DNA of 56,908 nt, taken from JAVBKV01 sp031553885. GTDB taxonomy: Bacteria; Bacteroidota; Bacteroidia; Bacteroidales; Azobacteroidaceae. A program made the translations under genes and the position numbers. The notes below the pieces were generated by a model that saw only the letters and a list, made by a program, of their open reading frames with translations, was not told the DNA's origin and did not search any database. The stretch is taken from assembly GCA_031553885.1 (NCBI GenBank), contig JAVBKV010000073.1, positions 1 through 56,908 on the forward strand. The letters are read 5' to 3'. Position 1 is the stretch's first letter, and the number at the start of each line of letters is the position of its first letter. This document shows, in pieces, positions 35,951 through 44,719 of this stretch.

Positions 35951-37282
35951 TCATTTGGCCTTTGTCCTGTACCTGAGGTTGTCGAATAACCGTTCGATCA
36001 ATCTCCGGTCACGAACGATGATATCGGCTATTCCTCCGATTTCATGTCTGAAATCCAATGTCTCACCGTAGTTGGTTGTAAGCCCCTGAGGTAAGTCAAC
36101 AATGATCAGGTAAGTATCGATACTGCCTTGTTGAACCTGTTCCTTTCGTGTGATCAGTGACATGGAACCGACAACTCCCTCAACCGAGCCAAATTCCAGG
36201 TACGGGTAGTTGTCTAACTTGATCGTTACCTTGCAACCCGGAGAAACCTTGCCTGCTCCTGCCGAAGGAAGCAATACCTGGCCCCGGACCTGACTCTCTC
36301 CTGGAACGATACTGAATACTTCTTCCCCCTGCTGAACAAATTCATCGTTTGTCCAGAACTTCAGAAATTCAACCTGACCATCAAAAGGAGCCTTGAATAC
36401 ATAATGCTGTTCCCAAAGCTTGATGTTGTCCGTCAGGTCATGATAAGAAGAAAGTAATTCCATACGGAGCTGTTTTTCTTTTTCCCGGCGTTCGATGTTT
36501 AACTGAACCACCTGGTTACGGGAAGAAGAAAGTTCCATGCCAATGGAAGAGAGTTCCTTTTCTAAAGATTGTACCCCTTGTCTGGCGGAAAGGTAGGCAT
36601 TCTTGGTAGCGTCCAGTTCTTGTTCCGACAATACCGCACTTTTATTCAGCGAAGCGTCCCTGTCGTACCATTTCCGGGTAATCTCCAGTTTTTCCCGTGT
36701 CGTCTCCAGGTTTTCTTTGGTCTGTTTTTGCAGGACTTCTTTCCAGCGTATGTCTTCCCTGAGGCTACTGGCTTGTTGCCCGTAAGGATCGTCTTCCTCG
36801 TACTGGGTCCAACCCTTCAGGGCTGATAGAAAAGTGTAATATTTCAGGTTTAATTCTCCCAATGACACCTTTTCCGGGAGTGGAATTTCCAGATTTTTCA
36901 ATGATTCCTGATTAGGATTAAATTGATTGATTAGCATGGATACCTGTTGCATGTCTTTAGTATCGGCTGAATTCTGGATAACGGCAACATAATCGTTTTC
37001 CTTTACTTCATCCCGGGCATGGAGGTCGAGCAAATGGAGCTTTCCCGAAGCATTGGCGATGAGTTTTACCGGAACCCGGTCCGAATTAATCTTGATCTGA
37101 CCGGTAACCGTATCCGGATAACGGATTACCCAACCGAAAACCAGAAGAAGAACAGCAAAGACCACCACAGCGATTGCCACCCAACGACCAAAAGTCATCG
37201 GCATACGATCGATAATGTCCCGAACTTCCTCACTCCGGTTGACCGTCGCCTTCTTTTTATTATTGTTGTTGTCCTTTTCCAA
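35951..37282 (-). CDS. HlyD-type membrane fusion protein of a peptide exporter
   Basis: 443 residues. One N-terminal membrane helix (WVAIAVVVFAVLLLVFGW), a lipoyl-like beta domain, a long coiled coil (~150-290) and the C-terminal beta barrel. It bridges the inner-membrane ABC exporter to the outer membrane. HlyD adaptors paired with C39-type exporters handle double-glycine peptides. It starts 24 bp after the exporter pseudogene; that gap is a run of TTAGTTCTTAG-like repeats with stops in many frames. Base composition matches the rest of the chromosome rather than the A+T-rich island. Confidence 0.9.
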   Translation of the reverse strand: MEKDNNNNKKKATVNRSEEVRDIIDRMPMTFGRWVAIAVVVFAVLLLVFGWVIRYPDTVTGQIKINSDRVPVKLIANASGKLHLLDLHARDEVKENDYVAVIQNSADTKDMQQVSMLINQFNPNQESLKNLEIPLPEKVSLGELNLKYYTFLSALKGWTQYEEDDPYGQQASSLREDIRWKEVLQKQTKENLETTREKLEITRKWYDRDASLNKSAVLSEQELDATKNAYLSARQGVQSLEKELSSIGMELSSSRNQVVQLNIERREKEKQLRMELLSSYHDLTDNIKLWEQHYVFKAPFDGQVEFLKFWTNDEFVQQGEEVFSIVPGESQVRGQVLLPSAGAGKVSPGCKVTIKLDNYPYLEFGSVEGVVGSMSLITRKEQVQQGSIDTYLIIVDLPQGLTTNYGETLDFRHEIGGIADIIVRDRRLIERLFDNLRYRTKAK

Positions 37283-37306
37283 CTCTTAGTTCTTAGTTTT
37301 TAGTTC

Positions 37307-39520
37307 TTAGTTTACTAATTCCAGTTGTGCCGGTTCCGGAGTATACTGGCTACAGACCAGTTCGTAATAATGCCGTTTGTTTTCCATAAGCTTTTCATGG
37401 GTTCCGGTTTCTATAACCATACCGTTATGGAGCACTACAATCTGGTCGGCTTTACGGATCGTACTCAGCCGGTGAGCCACGACAATTACCGTACGATCCC
37501 TGAATACATTATCCAATGCCTTGACAATCTTCTGTTCATTAATCGAATCCAGGGAATTGGTGGCTTCATCCAGAAACAGGTAATCCGGTTTTTTGTACAA
37601 CGCGCGGGCGATGAGTAGCCGTTGGCGCTGACCACCGCTCAATCCTCTGCCCATTTCCCCGATCATCGTCTGGTAACCCTGGGGCATAGCTTCAATTTCG
37701 CGGGAAATATTGGCAATCTCGACAGCCTGACGGAGAGCTTCATAATCAACGTTTTCATCGTTCAGTACAATATTATTCTGGATCGTATCGTTAAACAGTT
37801 TTCCATCCTGCATCACAGCTCCGCAACGGCTACGCCACCTTCTCAGGCTGATGTTATTCACGTTCATATTCCCGATACAGATTTCCCCGTAGGAAGGATT
37901 ATACAACCGGAGCAACAGTTTCAACAGGGTCGACTTACCGCAACCACTGTTACCGACGATAGCGGTAACCTTGCCTTCCGGAATTTTCAGAAAAATGTTT
38001 TTCAGTACAATGGGAGAGTGGTGTGTATACTGGAAAGAAAGGTTCTTAACCACCAGGCTTTTGTCTTCCGGAAGTTCCATGCTGTTATTGGCTACACTGT
38101 TGGTCTCGTCTTCATCCTGCAACTGGTGAATTTCATTGATCCGCATAAAGCTGATCTTGGCGTATTGCGCAGACTGTATAAATCCGACAAACTGGGCGAC
38201 AGGACCGTTTAGCATCCCGATGATGAACTGAGTGGAAATCATCACCCCAAAAGTAATATCCCCGTTAATTACGGCAATCGCGCAGAAAAAGGTAACAGCC
38301 ATGTTCTGAAGGCTGTTGATGAATTGGGAGCCCAAGGACTGGGCATTATTGACCTTCAATACGTTCATGTTTACCCGGTACAGCCGGGCCTGGATAGCCT
38401 CCCATTTCCAACGCTTCAAATCTTCGTAGTTATTGATCTTGATCTCCTGGACGTTTTCAATCGTCTCCACCCAATAACTCTGATTCTTAGAGACCAGTTC
38501 GAAGTATTCCCAGTCCAATTTTTTCCGGACACGGAGGAATATCAGGATCCAGGAAGCATACAGGATGCTTCCTCCCAGGAAAATAAAGAAGATAATATTA
38601 TTATAAACAAGCAGGATGATGCTGAATATCAGGAAGGTGATCATGGAAAACACCATACCCAGAGAGTTATTCATGACAAAACTGCGGATACGTTCGTGGT
38701 CATTGGCCCGCTGAAGGATATCACCTACCAGCTTGTTTTCAAAAAACGTAACGGGCAGTTTCATCAGCTTGATCAGGTAATCCGAAATCAGGGAGATGTT
38801 GACCCTGGTAGTTACATGCAGCAGCACCCAGTCGCGCAATACATTAGACAGGGTAATGCTCAGCAAAAGAACAACATTGGCAATCAACACCATGTAAATG
38901 AATGTGATATCCCGCGTATGAATGCCTATATCGATCACCGACTTAGAGATAAAAGGAAGGAGCGCCTGGAGCAGGGTGGCAATGAGCATGATGCCGAAAA
39001 GCAGTCCGAACGCTTTTTTGTAAGGCGTGAAATAACCCAGCAGGTTCTCAAAGCTTTTTAGTCGTTCTTTTTTCTCATGAGCCTCTATCTGCTTGAAGCA
39101 AGCCATGGGTTCCAGGGCCATTAAAACTCCATAATCTTCATTCTTTTTGTACCATTTATCTTTAAACTCTTCGGCACTATAAGAAATCAATCCTTTAGCA
39201 GGATCGGATACATAGATTTTGTATTTAGATACTTTATAGACTACAATGAAATGATTGTTGTCCCAATGGATGATACAAGGAAGTAGTACTTTATCAATAA
39301 TTTCGTCAATAGTAGCCTTGACAGAAATACTCCGAAGCCCTATTTTATCGGCAGAGTAGTTGATGTCCAGAAAAGATATTTATTCTTTTATAATTACAAG
39401 TAAATCAATAAGATGCTGTTTTTGATAATATTTACAATAATATTTGGAAATGATATTAAGACTAGTAGGACCGAAGTCTTTGTGTTCTATTTGGTATTCA
39501 TGATGAAAATTATTGAATAA
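37307..39520 (-). pseudogene. C39-peptidase ABC exporter (bacteriocin/LanT type), damaged peptidase domain
   Basis: The downstream part is intact: six-helix transporter domain, Walker A GNSGCGKST, signature LSGGQRQR, Walker B and H-loop AHRLST (~627 residues from a TTG at 39190). Reading upstream in the same frame recovers a C39 peptidase domain: HKDFGPTSLNIISKYY, a TAA stop at 39380-39382, then SADKIGLRSISVKATIDEII, IHWDNNHFIVVYK and VSDPAKG. The catalytic Cys of DCGP has become Phe (codon 39473-39475); His and Asp survive. No ATG precedes the homology in frame. A shortened, protease-less transporter from an internal start remains possible. Composition turns A+T-rich upstream of about 39370. 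Confidence 0.85.
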
Positions 39521-39543
39521 CGTTAAATTTATTTTAAAATAAT

Positions 39544-39575
39544 TTTGAAAAGTACATTATTATTTTTCATCTTTG
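39544..39575 (+). promoter_or_regulatory. Promoter of the double-glycine peptide island
   Basis: TTTG (39544-39547), 20-nt spacer and CATCTTTG (39568-39575), one base off TAnnTTTG. It is 33 nt before the leader peptide ATG. Confidence 0.55.
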
Positions 39576-39608
39576 CAAAATATTAAAATAATAAAAAACA
39601 TACATATT

Positions 39609-39704
39609 ATGAAAAAAATCACAAAAATAGATTTAGAATCGATGAGAGTTGAAATGAAAGCATTAGATAAGATTCAAGAATCTGAAATAGTTGGAGGGGC
39701 ATGA
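39609..39704 (+). CDS. Double-glycine leader peptide, truncated precursor
   Basis: 31 residues starting MKKITKIDLESMRVEM and ending ESEIVGGA before a TGA at 39702. The Lys-rich start, amphipathic middle and terminal GG match the leaders of Bacteroidetes peptides exported by C39-type transporters; cleavage after GG would leave one Ala. The 31 codons before the stop and a promoter 33 nt upstream suggest it is expressed. The intended cargo is probably the out-of-frame sequence just downstream. Too short for ordinary ORF calling. Confidence 0.6.
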   Translation: MKKITKIDLESMRVEMKALDKIQESEIVGGA

Positions 39705-39978
39705 CTTAATGGATATTGTTATTTCAACTTCCTTTATTTCTATTCAATAACTTTATTAACAGGCTTTCAAATATCATCAGAAATGGATTGTTCCGGAACA
39801 ATAATGATAGGTATGATTAAAATTGATGGTAGTAAAGATGGGCATGCTGTAATTTTTAATAGCTATACCGAAAAAAATGGTATTATGGTATTACCTATAT
39901 GATCCAATAACTGATCAGAGTGGAGAAGTTAGCGCTAGTGACGTTATTAATGGTATAGGAATCGGTGGCCAACGTTAA
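39705..39978 (+). pseudogene. Remnant of the peptide or peptidase-like domain fused to the GG leader
   Basis: In the leader's frame the text after the TGA continues through LNGYCYFNFLYFYS, EMDCSGTIMIGMIKIDG, KDGHAVIFNSY and NGIMV, then stops. Shifting frame at about 39889 resumes with YYLYDPITDQSGEVSASDV and NGIGIGGQR, ending at TAA 39976-39978. The GHAV and YDP motifs resemble the His and Asp region of C39-like or papain-like cysteine peptidases, with CYFN a candidate Cys site. A single missing TA dinucleotide would explain the frameshift. Function of the intact ancestor is not known. Confidence 0.55.
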
Positions 39979-40098
39979 TAGTATTTTAAAATATTTTTTT
40001 TCTGTCATTTTATTTAACAAGATATCGTTTTTTAACAAAACATCAAACGAGTTATATTATTGATTTATATTTATTAATCGATTTAATTCTATAAAAAA

Positions 40099-40602
40099 AT
40101 GAAAAAAATAATTCTATTGCTTTTGCTAACATGCGTAGCAAATGTTTATTGTCAAAAAGATATTTTCTATGAAAGTCAAAGTAATTCCAATGTTGCGTGG
40201 TTTGTAGATTCTGTTTTTATAGGAAGTTATGTTGGCATAGACAAAGACATGGTTGAAAATTTAAATGTTGACAAAAACCCAATAAAAATCGACAATAAAG
40301 AATATGAAGGTCGATTCTATATCTCATACAAACAACCGGCAATATTCTTATCACTGGAAGATATTAAATCAAAGTACATAAAAGAAAAAATAGAATCTCC
40401 TATTTATCTAATAAATGGAAGTTTTTTAACAGGAGATATATCTAATATAAAAATAGATGAAAATTACATACTCAAAGTAAAATATCTGTCTTCAGATGAA
40501 TTTCAACTTCCTAATAAAGAAAAACTTAAATTTAGTATTGTATCAATTTTTACAAAAACAGAAGAAAATATTAAAAAAAATGAGAAAATTTTTATCCGTT
40601 AA
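40099..40602 (+). CDS. Hypothetical secreted protein of the GG-peptide island
   Basis: 167 residues; clear signal peptide (MKKIILLLLLTCVANVYCQ). The mature part is charged and beta-rich with no motif I recognise; SPIYLINGSFLTGDI is the most distinctive segment. Strongly A+T-rich codon use as in the whole island. It sits between the leader remnant and the LanC-like gene and is probably periplasmic or extracellular. It could be an immunity protein or a structural cargo, but nothing in the sequence decides this. Confidence 0.7.
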   Translation: MKKIILLLLLTCVANVYCQKDIFYESQSNSNVAWFVDSVFIGSYVGIDKDMVENLNVDKNPIKIDNKEYEGRFYISYKQPAIFLSLEDIKSKYIKEKIESPIYLINGSFLTGDISNIKIDENYILKVKYLSSDEFQLPNKEKLKFSIVSIFTKTEENIKKNEKIFIR

Positions 40603-40667
40603 TTAAAAATATCATTTTTTAGGAATGATGCTATTTCCCAGTTAAAGTTAATAGCTAAGTCTTCAAT

Positions 40668-41693
40668 ATGTTCACGTTTAATGCCTTTATGGAAAAATGT
40701 AATCGTCTGTTTGTTAAATTTATAGACTACATATTACTGAATGCTTATTCAGTCAATTCTGAAGGATTATATAATGGAAGAATAGGTCTATCTCTTTGTT
40801 TATTTGAAAATGCACGCTTATTAAACGATGAAAACCTAGAAAATTTTGCCTGTGACCTACTACAAAAAACACTTGTATCAAAAACTAAGAATGTATATTT
40901 TGAAAATGGATTATCGGGCATTGGCTTTGTATTATTATATTTAATTAAGTATAAATTTATTGATGCTGATTTTAATGAATTATTTAATGAAAACAGGAAC
41001 AAGATCGCTTTTGAATTAGAAAAAAAAATTAAAAATCCCAATAATATTATTTCATTATTGTATACAATTTATTATTTGGAGATGTTAACCGATAAGACTG
41101 AAAAAGAAATTTTCATTGCTCAATCAATAATCAAAATTGCAAATAGTTATTTTACAGATAAGTTATCCCGATTGTCGTTATCATCTCATTTACAACAAGA
41201 ATCCAAATTGGTAATCTTAAACCAATTTGAATTATTCCTTAAAGTATGTTTTAATTATCCTGAAAATAAAAATTTCAACATCCCTATTCAATTATTTTTA
41301 GAATTATATCTTAAAGGTAAAATTTCCTATAGTCTACCGACATCCCATTATTTACTAGGATTAACGACCTTACAAAAAGGTATTGAAAAAATGTTAGAGA
41401 ATTCAATCAGCAATATAGAACAAGAAACTTTACCTCTCTATCAGCAAATCGACTATCTGTATTTACTACATCAATATGATGACCAATTCGAAAGTCTCAT
41501 TTATAAAATGGAGGAACCATTGATAGGTTATAATCAAAAAAACTATGAGAAATGGTTAGTGAATAAAATAGGAACAAGATCTTTTATTGCAGGTTATGGA
41601 CGAGGTGTATCCCGACTGTTGCTGTATTTAACTTTTTGTGAGGCTAAGCGACAAAATAAGGATATTTTTCGTTTTAAAGAACTCTTCTTATGA
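40668..41693 (+). CDS. LanC-like protein lacking zinc ligands
   Basis: 341 residues, almost all alpha-helical. Repeated Gly motifs of the LanC (alpha/alpha)6 barrel are present: GLYNGRIGLSLCLFENARLL, ENGLSGIGFVLLYLIKYKF, SLPTSHYLLGLTTLQKG, SFIAGYGRGVSRLLLYL. The Cys...Cys-His zinc ligands of true lanthionine cyclases (WCYG and CHG) are not found, so lanthionine formation is doubtful; scaffold or binding roles are possible. The stop overlaps the next start as ATGA (41690-41693), indicating coupled translation with the GT4 gene. Confidence 0.75.
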   Translation: MFTFNAFMEKCNRLFVKFIDYILLNAYSVNSEGLYNGRIGLSLCLFENARLLNDENLENFACDLLQKTLVSKTKNVYFENGLSGIGFVLLYLIKYKFIDADFNELFNENRNKIAFELEKKIKNPNNIISLLYTIYYLEMLTDKTEKEIFIAQSIIKIANSYFTDKLSRLSLSSHLQQESKLVILNQFELFLKVCFNYPENKNFNIPIQLFLELYLKGKISYSLPTSHYLLGLTTLQKGIEKMLENSISNIEQETLPLYQQIDYLYLLHQYDDQFESLIYKMEEPLIGYNQKNYEKWLVNKIGTRSFIAGYGRGVSRLLLYLTFCEAKRQNKDIFRFKELFL

Positions 41694-42934
41694 TTAATCT
41701 TTTTCTATTAGATATATCTGTAGCTGAAAATACTTCTGGAGTCGATCGATACATAAAAACTCTAATCTTCGGTTTAAAATCGTATTCTTCTATACAAGTA
41801 TACCGAATTTGCTTGATCAGGAACGAAAAATTACTTTTTCCGAAACAAAAAAAAACAGGAAAATGCACTGAAATATTTATCCCATTCCCTCAAATATCTA
41901 GTGAGATTATTAGTGAACGTTACTGGCTTCAAAAATACAATGAACAAGTATATCGTTTAATAGCTCATCTATTTAAACCTGAAGAAAAAAATATTATACA
42001 CATTCACACATTAAACTTAATCGATCTGGCAGCACTTATTCGTAAAAAAATTCCCTGTAAAATTATCACTCATTTACATTGTATACCATGGAAAAACTTG
42101 TACAATACAGACAGACATAGATTTAACATTCTATATGCTTTAGAACTTTTAAAATCAGACAACAACACAGATGAAAATTTATTTATTGTGAATAATTGTG
42201 AAATAGATTCCTACACGATTCCAGATCAGATTATTTGTGTAACCCAATGTGCCAAATCTTTTTTAATTGATATCATGAAACAAAAAGGGAAACTCATTGA
42301 TATAATTCCTAATGGTATTCAGGATTTTAAGATTGCATCTAAATCAAAAAAAAATTCCAAGGAAGTAAAGTTATTATATGTAGGTCTTGTTTCTGAAAGC
42401 AAGGGACTATTTTTTTTACTTCAAGCTTTACGAAAAATACAGGAAAAATATAATGTCTCACTTACCATAGCTGGAAAATACAAGCATATAGACAGACAAC
42501 GGATTTATGATGAATATGGAGATCTAAATCTAAATTTATTAGGAGTTGTTCCTTTTAATAAGTTAAAAAAGCTCTATCAAGAAAGTGATATAGGTATTAT
42601 TCCCTCTTTACAGGAACAGTCTAGTTATGTCGCTATTGAAATGGCCATGTTTGGATTACCTATTATAACAACTACTGTTGATGGCCTAGATGAAATGTTC
42701 ACAGATGAAGTCAATGCTCTTAAAGTAAATACCAAGTTTTCTAAGGTCTTCGGTTTATCTCTGGACATAGAGATGCTTGCTGAAAAGATCATTCTGCTTA
42801 TCAAAAATGAAAAACAAAGAAAGCAACTCGGAGCAAATGCCCGTCGTTTATATCACGAAAAATTCACATTAGACAGAATGATTTATCAAACTGTATCTAT
42901 ATATGAAAAGATAACAGAAACTTATTTATCATGA
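41690..42934 (+). CDS. GT4-type glycosyltransferase of the peptide island
   Basis: 414 residues. The C-terminal Rossmann domain is classical GT4: KLLYVGLVSESKGLFFLL, LTIAGKY, GVVPFNKLKKLYQESDIGIIPSL and EMAMFGLPIITTTVDGLDE with the retaining-type Glu motif. The N-terminal SVAENTSGVDRYIKTL resembles a Bacteroidetes GT4 subfamily (recalled as TIGR04157) that accompanies GG-leader peptide loci. It may glycosylate an exported peptide or a lipid carrier. ATGA overlaps join it to both neighbours. Confidence 0.85.
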   Translation: MINLFLLDISVAENTSGVDRYIKTLIFGLKSYSSIQVYRICLIRNEKLLFPKQKKTGKCTEIFIPFPQISSEIISERYWLQKYNEQVYRLIAHLFKPEEKNIIHIHTLNLIDLAALIRKKIPCKIITHLHCIPWKNLYNTDRHRFNILYALELLKSDNNTDENLFIVNNCEIDSYTIPDQIICVTQCAKSFLIDIMKQKGKLIDIIPNGIQDFKIASKSKKNSKEVKLLYVGLVSESKGLFFLLQALRKIQEKYNVSLTIAGKYKHIDRQRIYDEYGDLNLNLLGVVPFNKLKKLYQESDIGIIPSLQEQSSYVAIEMAMFGLPIITTTVDGLDEMFTDEVNALKVNTKFSKVFGLSLDIEMLAEKIILLIKNEKQRKQLGANARRLYHEKFTLDRMIYQTVSIYEKITETYLS

Positions 42935-43788
42935 ATGAGATAACAGTTATTATGCCGACTTATAATGTTGCATCAACGATTAAAAATGCTATTGAAAGTG
43001 TATTGAAGCAAACCTGTGAAGATTTTGAATTTTTAATTATTGATTATGGATCAACTGATGATACAATTTCTTGTATTCAATCTTTTAATGATTCCAGAAT
43101 TCATTTATTTAAAATCAAAAGTAATAATTTATCCACAGCTTTAAATTGGGGTTTAATACATGCGATCGGAAAATACATTATACCGATGAACCCTGATCAT
43201 ATTATGCACATTGATTGTCTAAAAATACAATATATTATTATGGAGGAAGAACCTTCTATTACTGTTTGTGGAACATGGATGACGGCATTCGGTTCCGGTC
43301 TCAGTGGACAACCATTACTATCATTGTCAGGTTTAATAGAATCTCCTTTATTAAAATTAATGCATAAAAATATAATTTTTGATGCAACTATAATGATACG
43401 AAAAGAATTTCTCTATAACCATAATCTACAATATGAAAATTATCCTTATTTTGAAAATTATAAACTATGTTCTGAAATTGCAAAACGAAAAGGAACGTTT
43501 TATATTGATTCCCAATCATTACTTTATTATAGAGTATCAGAAAAACAAGAGAATAATGTAAAACAAAAAGAAAAGCAACAAGAAACTATCAGAAAAATTC
43601 GTTTAGAAATTCTAAATTACCTTATCAATCTAAATAAATTACATCATTCTGAAATTTTGATCTCATACAAAAACTTATTACAGTTAAAAGATAAAGGAAT
43701 AATCGATCCAGATATTATTTTAGATTTTTTTTATTCTTTATTTTTTAAAAATAGAAATAGACTGGAGGAATATATTATCTATAAATAA
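42931..43788 (+). CDS. GT2 family glycosyltransferase
   Basis: 285 residues. GT-A fold start TVIMPTYNVASTIKNAIESVLKQT, then FLIIDYGSTDDT and a DXD-like NPDHIMHID; no membrane helix is evident. It should transfer a sugar from an NDP donor to a peptide, lipid or saccharide acceptor. Start codon overlaps the GT4 stop (ATGA). A 54-bp gap separates it from the pyruvyl-transferase-like gene. A+T-rich third positions throughout. Confidence 0.88.
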   Translation: MNEITVIMPTYNVASTIKNAIESVLKQTCEDFEFLIIDYGSTDDTISCIQSFNDSRIHLFKIKSNNLSTALNWGLIHAIGKYIIPMNPDHIMHIDCLKIQYIIMEEEPSITVCGTWMTAFGSGLSGQPLLSLSGLIESPLLKLMHKNIIFDATIMIRKEFLYNHNLQYENYPYFENYKLCSEIAKRKGTFYIDSQSLLYYRVSEKQENNVKQKEKQQETIRKIRLEILNYLINLNKLHHSEILISYKNLLQLKDKGIIDPDIILDFFYSLFFKNRNRLEEYIIYK

Positions 43789-43842
43789 ACAATTTATGTT
43801 CATTCTTAGTTAAGTTTTCGAATAAGAAACTTCCATATTGCT

Positions 43843-44703
43843 ATGTATTTTTCAGGATTAAAATATACAAACTCAGTAAATGCCGGAGATTACATCCAGT
43901 CAATTGCATCAGAACAATTTATACCACGCATAAAATGTAGGTTCGATCGGGATTTTCTGAAAGAAGCCCCTATAAAAAAAGATAAATACATTGTCATTAC
44001 AAATGGTTGGTTTTCCCATCATCCGGAACAGTGTTTCCCCTTTTCGTCTCACATTATTCCTTTGTTTTTTGGTTTGCATATTGCCAATTATCATAATACC
44101 TGGGAGTACGTATTATCGGATCCGATTCTTGATTTTTTAAGAAAACATGAACCTATCGGATGTCGTGACAGATATACGGAAGCCCGATTAAAAGAAAATG
44201 GAATAAACACATATTATTCAAGATGCCTTACTTTAACTTTTCCTAAAAGAGATTCAACACCTTCCAAAACTAAGTACATCGTTGTTGATGCATCTCATAT
44301 ACCTTTACCAGAAACCATCTCCCGAAAATCTGAACATTTCACTCATCGATATAACAAAAAATACACTGAACGGGAAAAATTTTCATTAGCAGAACAATTA
44401 TTGGATTATTATAGAGAAAAAGCCAGTGTTATTATTACTACGCGATTGCACTGTGCTCTTCCTTGCTTGGCAATGGGAATACCGGTCGTTTTCATTGGGA
44501 ACAATCCTTTAGATTACAGAATAAGCATTCTGGATGATATTGGTATAAAAATCCATAAGCCTCAGGAAATTTTACAATTAAAAAACTGGGATACACTCTT
44601 TCAATCCATCGATTTTGATCGTATAGAAAAAACTAAAAATCATATGATTACTGATATTAAACAACGAATTACCTGTATTTACGAAATGAATTCCAAAAAT
44701 TAA
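43843..44703 (+). CDS. Polysaccharide pyruvyl transferase-like protein
   Basis: 286 residues. NAGDYIQSIASEQF, HEPIGCRDRYTEARLKENGI, a mid-domain break, SVIITTRLHCALPCLAMGIPVV and FIGNNPLDYRIS match the polysaccharide pyruvyl transferase family, which adds pyruvate ketals to sugars using phosphoenolpyruvate. In this island it could pyruvylate a sugar added by the two glycosyltransferases (inference). Convergent with the AEC carrier, 16 bp apart. Confidence 0.82.
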   Translation: MYFSGLKYTNSVNAGDYIQSIASEQFIPRIKCRFDRDFLKEAPIKKDKYIVITNGWFSHHPEQCFPFSSHIIPLFFGLHIANYHNTWEYVLSDPILDFLRKHEPIGCRDRYTEARLKENGINTYYSRCLTLTFPKRDSTPSKTKYIVVDASHIPLPETISRKSEHFTHRYNKKYTEREKFSLAEQLLDYYREKASVIITTRLHCALPCLAMGIPVVFIGNNPLDYRISILDDIGIKIHKPQEILQLKNWDTLFQSIDFDRIEKTKNHMITDIKQRITCIYEMNSKN

Positions 44704-44719
44704 AAGACCTGGTTTTCAT

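Noticed and set aside
37283..37306. Short direct repeats TTAGTTCTTAG between exporter and HlyD genes
   Set aside because: Low-complexity stop-rich spacer; similar spacers occur elsewhere in the window and no function is evident.
38324..39061. 245-codon plus-strand ORF opposite the exporter
   Set aside because: Antisense shadow of intact transporter sequence.
39702..39704. TGA after the GG motif as selenocysteine or tryptophan
   Set aside because: No SECIS-like hairpin was identified, other genes use TGA as stop, and the reading frame breaks again near 39889.
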